NCBI GenBank assembly: GCA_022827905.1
Contig: JAJEIQ010000017.1
Span: 1-64,000, forward strand
Direction: 5' to 3'
From: Pseudomonadales bacterium
GTDB lineage: Bacteria; Pseudomonadota; Gammaproteobacteria; Pseudomonadales; Azotimanducaceae
Length of the DNA: 64,000 nucleotides
Shown in pieces: positions 42,552 through 50,950 of this stretch. A program made the position numbers and the translations under genes. The number at the start of each line of letters is the position of its first letter. Positions within the stretch are counted from its first letter, which is position 1. The notes under the pieces are model-generated. The model was given only the letters and a program-made list of their open reading frames with translations. It had not been told where the DNA came from and searched no databases.

Positions 42552-43766
42552 TCAAAGCAGGATGCCGGCGATCTTGGCGTCGAGGATCTGGTCCATGTCC
42601 AGGCCGATCTCCATCATCACCTCATCGGTGTGCTCGCCGAGGTCCGGGGCCGGGCGGCTGCGCGATGCCTCGCGGCCGAATTGCACCGGCACGCTGACCA
42701 TGGGCAGGGTGCGGCCGCTGTCGAACGGCACCTGCTGCACGTAGTCGTTGGCCACCGCCTGGGCGTCCCGGGGCAGTTCGCCGACTTTCTGCACCACGTC
42801 CCATTGGCCTTCCTGGGTGGCGAGAATCGACTTCCACTCCTCCAGGGTGCGCTTGGCGAACTCCTCGTCCAAGGCGGCGATGCAGGCCTCGATGTTCTGC
42901 GCACGCAGTGCGTCGCTGGCGAAGTCCGCATGCCCGGCCAGGTCTTCGCGGCCCGCGGCCTTGCAGAAGCCCGGCCAGTAGCGCTGTCCCTGGAGCATGC
43001 ACAGGGCGATGTAGCGGCCATCCGATGTGCGGTAGGTGTTGACCAGCGGGTTCGGCATCGCGGAGCGCCTGCTCTTCGGCATCTCGTCCACGCCGCGGAT
43101 GGTCGAGGCGACGATGTTCGGCTGCATCGCCCACATGCCGCACGCCAACAGGGCGCCGTCGACCACCGTGGCCTCGCCCGTCAACGCCCGTTGCGCAATG
43201 GCCGCGGCGATGCCGCCGGCGAGCACCAAGCCGCTCTGGCCATCGCCGAAGGCGCCGCAGGGCATGGCCAGGGGATGGGACGACTCCTGGGGCGTAATCG
43301 CCGAAGCCAGGCCCGAACGGCTCCAATAGGAGATCGAGTCGTAACCGCCCTTTTCCGCTTCCAGGCCCTTGGCACCCTGCCCGCTGCCGACCGCGTAGAT
43401 CACATCCGTATTGCGGCCCTGCACGTCGCTAACGTCGATGCCGAGCTTGCGGCGCGCCGCGGGCAGCAGGCTGGTGAGAAAGACATCAGCCTCATCAATG
43501 AGTTTGAACAGTAGCTCCCGCGCGCCGTCCACCTTGAGATCCATCGCCACGCTGCGCTTGCCGCGGTTGAAGATGTCGTACATGAACGAGTAGCCGAGCT
43601 CCGCGGGATTCAACCCGGAATAGTTGAGGTAGCGAATGGGGTCGCCATCCGGCGTCTCGATCTTGGTCACCGATGCCCCCCAGTCGGAGAGCACCGCCCC
43701 GGCGGACGGCACATAGGCCCACATCGACACTTCCACGACCTTCAGGCCCTTCAGCGGCTGGCTCAT
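42552..43766 (-). CDS. CaiB/BaiF family CoA-transferase (second of pair)
   Basis: This predicted 404-aa type III CoA-transferase moves CoA from one acyl-CoA to another carboxylate. It has the N-terminal GLKVVEVSMWAYVPSAGAVLSDWGA block, NRGKRSVAMDLK, and the catalytic Asp in GGYDSISYWSRSG. Its start overlaps the previous gene's stop by 4 bp (ATGA), so the two related proteins are coupled. They could form a heteromer, or act on the two arms of one substrate. CoA-transferases of this family also activate bile acids and terpenoid acids. Confidence 0.9.
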   Translation of the reverse strand: MSQPLKGLKVVEVSMWAYVPSAGAVLSDWGASVTKIETPDGDPIRYLNYSGLNPAELGYSFMYDIFNRGKRSVAMDLKVDGARELLFKLIDEADVFLTSLLPAARRKLGIDVSDVQGRNTDVIYAVGSGQGAKGLEAEKGGYDSISYWSRSGLASAITPQESSHPLAMPCGAFGDGQSGLVLAGGIAAAIAQRALTGEATVVDGALLACGMWAMQPNIVASTIRGVDEMPKSRRSAMPNPLVNTYRTSDGRYIALCMLQGQRYWPGFCKAAGREDLAGHADFASDALRAQNIEACIAALDEEFAKRTLEEWKSILATQEGQWDVVQKVGELPRDAQAVANDYVQQVPFDSGRTLPMVSVPVQFGREASRSRPAPDLGEHTDEVMMEIGLDMDQILDAKIAGILL

Positions 43767-44971
43767 AGCAACACTCCCTGGGCGCGCAACTGCGCGATCT
43801 CATCGGCGCCGAGCCCCAGCTCGCGCAGCACCTCGTCGCCGTGCTCGCCATAGCCCGGGCTGGCGCTTAAGGTGCCGATGGGCCGTTCATCGAACTGCCC
43901 CGGCGACGAGGCGGCCAGATAGCTCCCGTCATCGGCGGATACTTCCGTGACGAAGCCGTTGATCAAGGCCTGATGGTCGTGGATCACTTCCGCCGGATTG
44001 TGCAAGGGCGCCCAGACGCCCTCCATCGAGAACAGGATGTCGTTCCACTCGGCCAGCGTCTTGGTTTCGAATTCGCCTTGAAGCGCCGCAATGAGCGCCT
44101 CGGCGTTCGCCACTTTGGATTTCTCGTCCCGAAATCGTTCGTCTGCCAACAGGTCTTCGCGCCCCATGCGACGTGCCAAGTCTGCGAACCAGCGGTCCTG
44201 GAGGAAGCAGAGCGACAGCCAGCGGTCGTCCTTGGTCCGGTACAGTCGAACCAGCGGGTGGCCATCGACCCGCCGCGGCGTCATCGGGTCGCCGGGTTGG
44301 GCGCCCGAGAGGCTCGCGCCGGTCAGCGACTGGGTCATGATGTAGGCACCCATGAGGTAGAGCGCGTGATCGACCACCGCCCCCTGGCCGGTGCGCTCGC
44401 GGCGAAACAACGCCGCCGAAATCGCGCCCGCCAGCGTTGCGCCACCGGTGAGGTCGCCTACCGATCCGGGCTGCATCGGCGGCCGCCCCGATTCCGGCGT
44501 TTGTGCGAACCCGGACCCTGAGCGGCACCAGGATGAGGGGTAGTCGAAGCCGCCGTGGCTGGCCATCGGTCCGAGCATCCCGTAGCCGGTGCCGCGCGCG
44601 TACACCAAGCGCGGGTTGCGTTGCATGAGGTCGTCCGCTTCGATGCCCAGCTTGCGGCGCGCATCGGTGCGCAGGTTGGTGGTGAACACGTCCGCACTTT
44701 CCACGAGCTTGTAGAGTTGCTCGCGTCCGGCGTCCTGGGTGAGGTCGAGCGCCACGGAGCGCTTGCCGCGGTTGGCCACTTCAAAGAACTCGTTGCGCTT
44801 CTGCCCGGGGCGCTGCAGGATCAGCAGGTTCCTGCCGGGGTCACCCCCGCTGGAAGTGCGCTCGATCTTGATCACGTCCGCGCCCCAATCGGCGAGGACC
44901 ACCCCGGCCGCCGGCACGAAAGTGTGCTCGGCTACCTCGATCACCTTCACGCCTTGCATCACGTCATACAT
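43763..44971 (-). CDS. CaiB/BaiF family CoA-transferase (first of pair)
   Basis: This predicted 402-aa type III CoA-transferase begins GVKVIEVAEHTFVPAAGVVLADWGA, contains NRGKRSVALDLTQD, and has the catalytic Asp in GGFDYPSSWCRSG. It is similar to the next gene but not a recent duplicate. Its start lies about 70 bp from an inverted repeat at 45045-45154, which separates it from the GST gene. The pair should supply CoA esters to the acyl-CoA dehydrogenases and hydratases elsewhere in the window. Confidence 0.9.
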   Translation of the reverse strand: MYDVMQGVKVIEVAEHTFVPAAGVVLADWGADVIKIERTSSGGDPGRNLLILQRPGQKRNEFFEVANRGKRSVALDLTQDAGREQLYKLVESADVFTTNLRTDARRKLGIEADDLMQRNPRLVYARGTGYGMLGPMASHGGFDYPSSWCRSGSGFAQTPESGRPPMQPGSVGDLTGGATLAGAISAALFRRERTGQGAVVDHALYLMGAYIMTQSLTGASLSGAQPGDPMTPRRVDGHPLVRLYRTKDDRWLSLCFLQDRWFADLARRMGREDLLADERFRDEKSKVANAEALIAALQGEFETKTLAEWNDILFSMEGVWAPLHNPAEVIHDHQALINGFVTEVSADDGSYLAASSPGQFDERPIGTLSASPGYGEHGDEVLRELGLGADEIAQLRAQGVLL

Positions 44972-45044
44972 TTTGGATCTTCCATGAAAATAGGTCCCAA
45001 CTGATTGATTTTAGAGTATTAAACCATTTGGGTGTCGGAGCGCC

Positions 45045-45154
45045 GAGTCGGTGTGCGGCGCGGTCATCCGGCACGCCAGGCGGGGTTGTTGTTCTGTACG
45101 ATGGGCTTACGACGAGCCTTAACTGTGCCGGGTGACCGCGCCGCACACCGACTC
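45045..45154. repeat. 30-bp inverted repeat with 50-bp spacer
   Basis: The arms 45045-45074 and 45125-45154 are complementary at 29 of 30 positions (GAGTCGGTGTGCGGCGCGGT... and its partner). They enclose 50 bp without an obvious gene. The structure sits in the 235-bp gap between GST and CoA-transferase genes, both on the minus strand. It could be a terminator/attenuator, or a MITE or REP-like element. Confidence 0.8.
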
Positions 45155-45206
45155 TCATTCCAGAACTCACCATGGTTGCTTGCCCGTACTCGTTCCAGTG
45201 TGCGGT

Positions 45207-45863
45207 TCACTGGAACCACTCGGTCACTGAATCGCTGAGTCCCTCGTCGGCGAAGGCGCGCTTCACTGCGCTTCTGCGCAGCATGCGCTCGCGGTGCGCG
45301 GCGATTCTCGGAAACAGGCTGGCGTCTCCCCGGTCTCCCATGCCCAGGTAGTTGGCGTAGACGAACAGGTAGGGATCGGAGAGCGAGTAGGCGTCGCCGA
45401 ATGCCCAGGGTCCGCCTGTGTCCGCGAGCTGCCGTTCGACGACGGAGAAGAAACCGTTGGCCAGCTCCGGCACCTTTTCCGCAAGCGCCTGCGCGGCCTC
45501 GGGGCCGTCCGCGTAGTCGCCGGGCCTGGAGATCTGCCTGAAGGCGATGTGCACCGATGTGGCCATGAACACGTTGAAGGCCAGAATCTGGTTGGCAAGC
45601 AGCACATCGTCGCGCGGCAGCAAGTGCGCCTCGGGATGGGTTTCGGCGACGTAGTTCAAGATCGCGGGATTTTCCGTGAGTATGCCGTCGTCGGTGACCA
45701 GGGCGGGCACGCGCGCCTTCGGGTTGACCGCCAGGAACCAGTCGGCGTGGTTGTCGCCGTTGGCGAAGCTGATCGAGCGGGCCTCGTAGTCCGCGCCCGC
45801 TTCCTCGAGCACGATGTGGCTGATCAGCGAGCAGGCGCCTGGTGCGTAGTAGAGTGTGAGCAT
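45207..45863 (-). CDS. Glutathione S-transferase family protein
   Basis: This predicted 218-aa GST has an N-terminal thioredoxin-like domain (MLTLYYAPGACSLISHIVLEE, then NPKARVPALVTDDG and ENPAILNYVAETHP, the glutathione-binding SNAIL-type region) and a helical C-terminal domain. The ATG at 45863 starts the thioredoxin fold directly. The start lies 40 bp inside the end of the preceding P450 gene, so translation may be coupled. It could detoxify or isomerise a reactive product, as GSTs in catabolic clusters do. Confidence 0.85.
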   Translation of the reverse strand: MLTLYYAPGACSLISHIVLEEAGADYEARSISFANGDNHADWFLAVNPKARVPALVTDDGILTENPAILNYVAETHPEAHLLPRDDVLLANQILAFNVFMATSVHIAFRQISRPGDYADGPEAAQALAEKVPELANGFFSVVERQLADTGGPWAFGDAYSLSDPYLFVYANYLGMGDRGDASLFPRIAAHRERMLRRSAVKRAFADEGLSDSVTEWFQ

Positions 45864-47125
45864 GGCTCCTCCCAAGCGATCGGCAATGACGGGGCCGCGA
45901 TCAATCCCGGATAGACCGAGCGATCGGCATCCGGCTGCATGGTGAACGGCGGAATGCGGGCGAACCACTCCTCAAGTGCCACGCGCAACTCCCGCCGCGC
46001 CAGATGCGAGCCCATGCAGCGATGCGGCCCGCCGGCCAGCGTGAAGTGCCGGATCGGCTTGCGATCCAGTTGAATGTCCCGCGGGCAGGAAAACTCGGCG
46101 GGGTCGAAGTTGCCGGCCGTGTTCAGGCACACCATGTAGTCGCCTTGCTTGATCTTCAGGCCGCGCAGTTCCGTGTCCTGCTTGGCCCAACGCGAGGAAT
46201 TCACCAGTGGTTGCGTACGCAGGAACTCCTCCACCGCATTGGGGATCAGTTCCGGCTCCTCGCGCAGCCGCTGCTGCATCCGCGGGGTCATGGCCAGGCG
46301 CCGAAAGATGAGCGACAGCGATGCGGCCACGGTATCGAGGCCGCCGACCCACAGAAAGAAGATCATGCCGATCACTTCGTCGTCGGTGAGCGGCTTGCCT
46401 TCGATGCTGCCAGTGACGATGTAGCTTGCCAGGTCGTCGCGCGGCGCGGCCTTGGTTTCCTCGATGAACTCGCGAATGTAGCTGATGGCGTTGCCGGCGC
46501 CGTACTTCACCTTCACCGGGTCGCGGTTGCTGTGCAGGATCGAGTACTCCCAGTCCAGGAAATCGTCAAACTTGGCAATCGGAAATCCCATCAATTCCAG
46601 GAAGATGCGCACCGGGAGCACACGGCCGAAATCCAGGCTGAAGTCGCATTGCCCGGCATCGGCAAAGCCATCGATCAACTCGTTGGCAACGGCGCGTATG
46701 CGCGGCTCCATGCGGTCTATGGCCTTGGGCGAGAACCAGGGGTCGAGAAAGTCGCGGTACTTGCGGTGCTCGGGCGGGTCGATGCCAAGGGGAATCATGG
46801 GCCAGGTCTCGCCCACCGTGGTCTGAAATCCGGCCGCGCCGACGTTCGACCAGACTTCGGAGTCCGTATAGACCCACTTGATGTCCTGAAACCGGGTGGC
46901 GACCCAAGCGCCCTTGCCGCGCCAGATGGTCAGTGACGGCGCATAGAAGATGGGCGGGATGTCTGCATCCTCGAAAACCCGCGCGGTCTTGCTGAACGGC
47001 TCCGCCAGGGTATTGGGCTGGAAGGTCTTCAGGAAGTCGTAGTCCCGAACCAGCTCTGGTGGCACATGGTCCGGCACCTCGAAGTCCTCGGGCAGGGGAA
47101 TCTCGGTGTTGTAGGCTCGATTCAT
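45824..47125 (-). CDS. Cytochrome P450 with atypical heme loop
   Basis: This predicted 433-aa P450 has FLWVGGLDTVAASL in the I helix, ExxR in VEEFLRTQPLV, and the Cys loop LAGGPHRCMGSHLARRE. The usual Phe eight positions ahead of the Cys ligand is Leu here, and the Ala of the I-helix AG motif is Gly. Both changes are unusual but conservative. The ATG at 47125 begins NRAYNTEIPLPEDFEVP, typical of the CYP family ends. It lies between an SDR and a GST on the same strand, and a ferredoxin is divergent at 48018. Confidence 0.9.
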   Translation of the reverse strand: MNRAYNTEIPLPEDFEVPDHVPPELVRDYDFLKTFQPNTLAEPFSKTARVFEDADIPPIFYAPSLTIWRGKGAWVATRFQDIKWVYTDSEVWSNVGAAGFQTTVGETWPMIPLGIDPPEHRKYRDFLDPWFSPKAIDRMEPRIRAVANELIDGFADAGQCDFSLDFGRVLPVRIFLELMGFPIAKFDDFLDWEYSILHSNRDPVKVKYGAGNAISYIREFIEETKAAPRDDLASYIVTGSIEGKPLTDDEVIGMIFFLWVGGLDTVAASLSLIFRRLAMTPRMQQRLREEPELIPNAVEEFLRTQPLVNSSRWAKQDTELRGLKIKQGDYMVCLNTAGNFDPAEFSCPRDIQLDRKPIRHFTLAGGPHRCMGSHLARRELRVALEEWFARIPPFTMQPDADRSVYPGLIAAPSLPIAWEEPCSHSTTHQAPAR

Positions 47126-47162
47126 TGTGATCGCTCCAATCTTGGGCTTACTCCCTGATCGT

Positions 47163-47930
47163 TCAGCCATCGCGCAGTTCCAGCACATCAATGCTGGCGT
47201 TGCGCGGCAATCGCAGCATGTGCACCACCGAATGCGCGGTGGTTTGCGGGTCGATGCCATCGCCCTCGTGCTCGATGAAACCGCCGGCGTAGGCCTCCTG
47301 GAAAAACGCTTCGGCGCGCTCGGGATCCCAACGGGAACCGGGTTGCCGATCGGGCACCGCCACACGCCCGGAGCGCAGTACGCCGACGCGGATGCCCCAG
47401 GGCGCCAGTTCGCGCTTGAGGCCTCGGCTCATCGTTTCCACCGCCGCCTTGGTGGACGAATAGCCGAGCAGATACGGAAACGGCCGTAGCACCGCCTCGG
47501 AGGAGATGTTGATGATGTCCCCCGAGCCGGCCGCACGCATCCGCGCGGCGGCTTCGCGGATGCAGTACATCACCCCAAGCAGATTGGTTTCCACCGTGGC
47601 GCGCAACTCGTCGTCCGAGGCCTCGCCGATCCGGTAGATGGCAATGATGGCGGCGTTGTTGACCAGCGCGCTGACGCTGCCGAGCCCTGCATCAACGCTC
47701 TTGAACGCGGCGCGGACGCTGTCCGGATCGCGAATGTCGCAAACCACCGGCAGGACCCCGCCGCCGAGCTCGCCAGCCGCCTGCCGCAGCACCTCTTCAC
47801 GCCGGGCCAGAAGCGCCACGCGCATGCCCTCACCTAGCAGCGCTTCGGCGATGTAGCGGCCCACACCGTCGTGTCCGCCGGTCACCACGGCAACGCGACC
47901 GCCGAGCCCTGACCCCTCGGGATTTACCAT
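47163..47930 (-). CDS. Short-chain dehydrogenase/reductase
   Basis: This predicted 255-aa SDR has TGGHDGVGRYIAE (cofactor binding), NNAAIIAIYRIG, the catalytic Ser in INISSEAVL, and YSSTKAAVETMSR (Tyr-x-x-x-Lys). It is first in an SDR-P450-GST transcript, with 37 bp to the P450 start. It would oxidise the alcohol made by the P450 or reduce a ketone. The gap to the divergent ferredoxin gene contains AT-rich sequence with an ATCTAAC half-site. Confidence 0.87.
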   Translation of the reverse strand: MVNPEGSGLGGRVAVVTGGHDGVGRYIAEALLGEGMRVALLARREEVLRQAAGELGGGVLPVVCDIRDPDSVRAAFKSVDAGLGSVSALVNNAAIIAIYRIGEASDDELRATVETNLLGVMYCIREAAARMRAAGSGDIINISSEAVLRPFPYLLGYSSTKAAVETMSRGLKRELAPWGIRVGVLRSGRVAVPDRQPGSRWDPERAEAFFQEAYAGGFIEHEGDGIDPQTTAHSVVHMLRLPRNASIDVLELRDG

Positions 47931-47956
47931 GTGCCTCTTCCTTCGATTTCGCCAAT

Positions 47957-47986
47957 ATATCTAACGTATCTATCTTTGTGTATAGT
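47957..47986. promoter_or_regulatory. Candidate divergent promoter/operator
   Basis: ATATCTAACGTATCTATC (47957-47974) carries the ATCTAAC half-site found at the other candidate operators. It is followed by TATAGT (47981-47986), a possible -10 towards the ferredoxin. The region is markedly AT-rich against its surroundings. Confidence 0.35.
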
Positions 47987-48017
47987 TTCGGCCGGTTTAC
48001 GGCGGTTGGAGAAAGGG

Positions 48018-48212
48018 TTGCGAGCGCTTTGCGACAAGTGGATCTGCCAAGGGCATGGCCGCTGCGAAGCAATGGCGCCGGAAGTGTATGTGCTCGACGA
48101 CAACGGCTACCTGGCGGCCGAGGAAGTCGAGGTGCCGCCGGGGCTTGAGGATGCGGCAAGGCTGGGCGCGGCCTCCTGCCCGGAAGAGGCCATCAGCATC
48201 GTCGAGGACTAA
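48018..48212 (+). CDS. Small ferredoxin ([3Fe-4S] type)
   Basis: This predicted 64-aa ferredoxin reads CQGHGRCEAMAPEVY near its start and SCPEEAISIVED at its end, so it has the CxxHxxC...CP ligand pattern of P450-partner [3Fe-4S] ferredoxins. It lacks the extra Cys found in the ferredoxin at 40974. I chose the TTG at 48018 because AGAAAGGG precedes it and the family N terminus follows at once. Its partner is probably the divergent P450 at 45824. Its last codon overlaps the end of the convergent GntR gene by 4 bp. Confidence 0.82.
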   Translation: MRALCDKWICQGHGRCEAMAPEVYVLDDNGYLAAEEVEVPPGLEDAARLGAASCPEEAISIVED

Positions 48213-48982
48213 ACCAGCACCTCGACCAGCGTGTCGGGGCCGATGGTCTTGAAGATGATGCGTGCGCTGCGCTTCAAGTGGCTGGTCAGGTGCTGCTCGG
48301 CGCCGGCATCGTCGCCGGCTTCCACCAAATCAAGCAGTTTTTTCTCCGAGCGCACGCCGAGTTTTGCCTTTTCCACGTCGTAACCGGTGCCCACCACATT
48401 GAGCAGGTGCGCCTCCCAGACCGCGTGCATCACATGTCCGAGCAGGGTCAGGGTCTCGTTGCCGGAGCCTTCGATCACCTTCAGGTGAAAGACCGCCGCA
48501 TGGTGGGAATAGGCTTGGGCATCATCGATCTGCGACTCGATGCGGCTGATCTGCTCGCGCAGCGCCTCGATAACAGGCCGGGGCCGCCGCGCTGCCAGCA
48601 GCCGCGCCGCCGGGGGTTCCACCAGCAGGCGCGCATCGTGAACGTCGCGCACGGTGGTGCTGCGGGCCTGAAGATAGAGCCCGGCGTAGCGGGCCACCAC
48701 GTCAACCTCCGGCATGTGAACGCGAGCCCCGCCCCGCGACCCGCGGGAGACGCTGATCAACCGCTCGGTTTCGAGAATGCGGAATGCTTCCCGCATGGTC
48801 GGACGGGAGATGCCGAACTCCTCGATCAGCGTCGATTCCGGGGGCAGGTTGTCACCCTCCCGCAGGTCGCCCCGAACAATGCGCCGGCGCAGTTCCCCAG
48901 CGACCAGTTCGGCGGTCTTCGGCACCCGCACCAGATCGAGGGCGCTCTCTCGCCGCTGTTGGCCCCGCGCCAGCTTGTTCAA
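48209..48982 (-). CDS. GntR-family regulator, FCD-type (copy 1)
   Basis: This predicted 257-aa regulator has a winged helix (ELRRRIVRGDL, EEFGISRPTMREAFRILE, SRGSRGGARVH) and an FCD effector domain (DARLLVEPPAARLLA, HHAAVFHLKVIEGSGNETL, GHVMHAVWEAHLL) with conserved His for a metal or ligand. A TTG start at 48982 is chosen: GGAGG sits 8 bp ahead, and the same arrangement gives exactly the same length in its near-copy at 57496. It is divergent from the dehydratase gene at 49170. Confidence 0.85.
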   Translation of the reverse strand: MNKLARGQQRRESALDLVRVPKTAELVAGELRRRIVRGDLREGDNLPPESTLIEEFGISRPTMREAFRILETERLISVSRGSRGGARVHMPEVDVVARYAGLYLQARSTTVRDVHDARLLVEPPAARLLAARRPRPVIEALREQISRIESQIDDAQAYSHHAAVFHLKVIEGSGNETLTLLGHVMHAVWEAHLLNVVGTGYDVEKAKLGVRSEKKLLDLVEAGDDAGAEQHLTSHLKRSARIIFKTIGPDTLVEVLV

Positions 48983-49091
48983 GATTTGCGCCTCCAAGGA
49001 AGCCGATGCAGTCTGAGCAGATTATCTCCGGATTGTTGCGCGGAGTCCACGTTCGCGCGGCTGGCAACCGCAGCGATTTCCCTTACGGCCG

Positions 49092-49145
49092 ATTATCCAA
49101 CTAGGTTAGATGATATGTTGACTGACCGACCAACCCCGCTATGCT
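49092..49145 (+). promoter_or_regulatory. Promoter with upstream GntR operator for the dehydratase operon
   Basis: ATCCAACTAGGTTAGAT (49095-49111) is nearly a perfect palindrome of ATCYAAC-TAG-GTTRGAT. Six bases on lies TTGACT (49118-49123), and after 16 bp TATGCT (49140-49145), a good sigma-70 promoter pointing at the gene at 49170. This is the best of the candidate operators in the window. Confidence 0.6.
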
Positions 49146-49169
49146 AGCCCGTTTGACAATTGAAACGGG

Positions 49170-50507
49170 ATGGGACCGGCCATGGCCACGGGAAAATCAA
49201 CAGTGAGCAGGGCCTTCAAGGTCGATGACAAGCTCGAGAAGGAGTTTGAGCAGGCACTCAAGTACCAGCTCAAGGACGAGGACATTGAGCGAGCCAGGCT
49301 GCTGGTTGGGGTGAATGTCGCCAGTAGGGAAAGGGAACTCTTCTCCGAAGCCACCCCCGACGCGATCCGCAACTGGGCCCAAGGCATGGGTGATGACAAT
49401 CCCCTGTACACGGATGAGGGCTACGGCCCCACCACAAGATGGGGTACGCAGATTGCCCACGGCACCATGGTCGGCCACGTCAAAACCCCCATGCTGGGCG
49501 ACCCGATGCCTGCGGAAATCAAGCAGGCCACCAAGGGCCTGTTCCGCGGCGTGCATGTCTTTGTTTCCGGGGGCACGTGGGACTGGTACCGGCATCTGCG
49601 TCCCGGCGACCGCATCTACACCTATCGCGGTGAGGAGTCCGTGGAGGAGAAGAAGTCGGAATTCGCGGAACGCTCCGTCATTCGCGTCAGCCGCAGCGTG
49701 AACATCAACCAGCGCGGTGAGGTGGTGGGCGTGTACCGCACGCTGCGGGTGGAAACCGAGCGCAGAAAATCCCGCAGCAAGGGCAAGTATGCCGACATCA
49801 AGCCCGCCGACTACACCGATGAGGACTACGAGCGCATCGACGCCATTTACGAAGCCGAGCAGCCACACGGCGCCGAGCGGCGCTACTGGGAGGACGTCAA
49901 GGTGGGCGATGAGCTGCAGCCCATGGTGAAGGGGCCGCTCACGGTGTCCGAGATCATTGCCGTGCATGCCGGCGGCTACGGCTTCGTGCCCTATGGCCTC
50001 AAGGCGTCCCGGCTCGGCTACAAGAACCGCAAGCGCATCGCGCCGTTCTACATCAAGAACGAGATGGGGGTGTGGGACGTGGCGCAGCGCCTGCACTGGG
50101 ACAACGAATGGGCCAAGGCCATTGGCAATCCGCTGGCCTACGACTACGGCGTGATGCGCCAGTGCTGGCTGTACCACATGGTGTCCGACTGGTGCGGCGA
50201 TGACGCCTTCATCGAGCGTCTCGAGGATTCCATCCGCAAGTTCAACTACCAAGGCGACGCCCAGTTTCTGACCGGCAAGGTGGTGAACAAGCGCGAAGAG
50301 GGCGCGCGCCACCTGGTGGACCTGGAAATGCACATGGTCAACCAGCGCGACACCGAGACCGCGTACGGCTCGGCGACCGTGTCCCTGCCCTCACGAGAAG
50401 CCGGCCTGCCCCCGCTGCCCGCGGTGCCGGTGGCGCTGCAACGGGAGGCCGCACAGATGTTCGCGCGCCACAACGAGCTGCTGGCGCAGCGGCAACGGAG
50501 CGGATGA
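49170..50507 (+). CDS. MaoC/FAS1-like dehydratase (hot-dog fold), paralogue of 27675-28949
   Basis: This predicted 445-aa protein has the same architecture as the protein at 27675: GDDNPLYTDEGYG and GGTWDWYRHLRPGDR in the first half; RYWEDVKVGDELQPM, KGPLTVSEIIAVHAGG and LHWDNEWAKAIGNPLAYDYG in the second. It should hydrate or dehydrate an acyl-CoA. An ATG at 49182 is an alternative start. Its stop overlaps the next gene's ATG by 4 bp, making the first of a three-gene coupled operon (dehydratase, HAD, hydratase). Confidence 0.82.
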   Translation: MGPAMATGKSTVSRAFKVDDKLEKEFEQALKYQLKDEDIERARLLVGVNVASRERELFSEATPDAIRNWAQGMGDDNPLYTDEGYGPTTRWGTQIAHGTMVGHVKTPMLGDPMPAEIKQATKGLFRGVHVFVSGGTWDWYRHLRPGDRIYTYRGEESVEEKKSEFAERSVIRVSRSVNINQRGEVVGVYRTLRVETERRKSRSKGKYADIKPADYTDEDYERIDAIYEAEQPHGAERRYWEDVKVGDELQPMVKGPLTVSEIIAVHAGGYGFVPYGLKASRLGYKNRKRIAPFYIKNEMGVWDVAQRLHWDNEWAKAIGNPLAYDYGVMRQCWLYHMVSDWCGDDAFIERLEDSIRKFNYQGDAQFLTGKVVNKREEGARHLVDLEMHMVNQRDTETAYGSATVSLPSREAGLPPLPAVPVALQREAAQMFARHNELLAQRQRSG

Positions 50508-50950
50508 ACCACCCCGACGCCATATGGCTATTCGATGTGGACGGGACGCTCATCGGTTCCGTGCGCAGCGACGTTCTGCGGCCCGGCGCCATTGAGCTGC
50601 TGGAGCGGCTGCGCGATGCCGGGGCCACCCCAGTGCTGTGGAGCGCAGGCGGCGCCGAGTATGCGAAGAACATGCTGGCGCAGTTCGGCATCGACCACTA
50701 TTTCGCGGCTTTCTACAGCAAGGATCGCCGCGGTTCAGACGGCCGCTACGTGGTCGATCACCTGCGCCCTGAACACCGGCCGGGCACACTGGTGGACGAC
50801 TACCCCGGCGATGTGCCGGACCAGCCGCGGGTCATCGGCGTGCCGCAATTCCTGGGCGGCAATCCCCATGACACGGGGCTTGGCCGCGCTCTTGAGATCG
50901 CCCGCGCCCTGCAACCGCAACCAGTCGCCGCCGGCGGGGCGGGGCCATGA
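50504..50950 (+). CDS. Small HAD-superfamily hydrolase
   Basis: This predicted 148-aa protein starts with the HAD nucleophile motif LFDVDGTLIG, has a Ser motif in PVLWSAGG, a Lys in YSKDRRG, and the acidic motif GTLVDDYPGDV. It has no cap domain and is short for the family. It overlaps the genes on both sides by 4 bp (ATGA at 50504 and 50947), so all three are coupled. HAD enzymes mostly remove phosphate. What a phosphatase would do between two acyl-CoA hydratases is unclear. Confidence 0.78.
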   Translation: MNHPDAIWLFDVDGTLIGSVRSDVLRPGAIELLERLRDAGATPVLWSAGGAEYAKNMLAQFGIDHYFAAFYSKDRRGSDGRYVVDHLRPEHRPGTLVDDYPGDVPDQPRVIGVPQFLGGNPHDTGLGRALEIARALQPQPVAAGGAGP

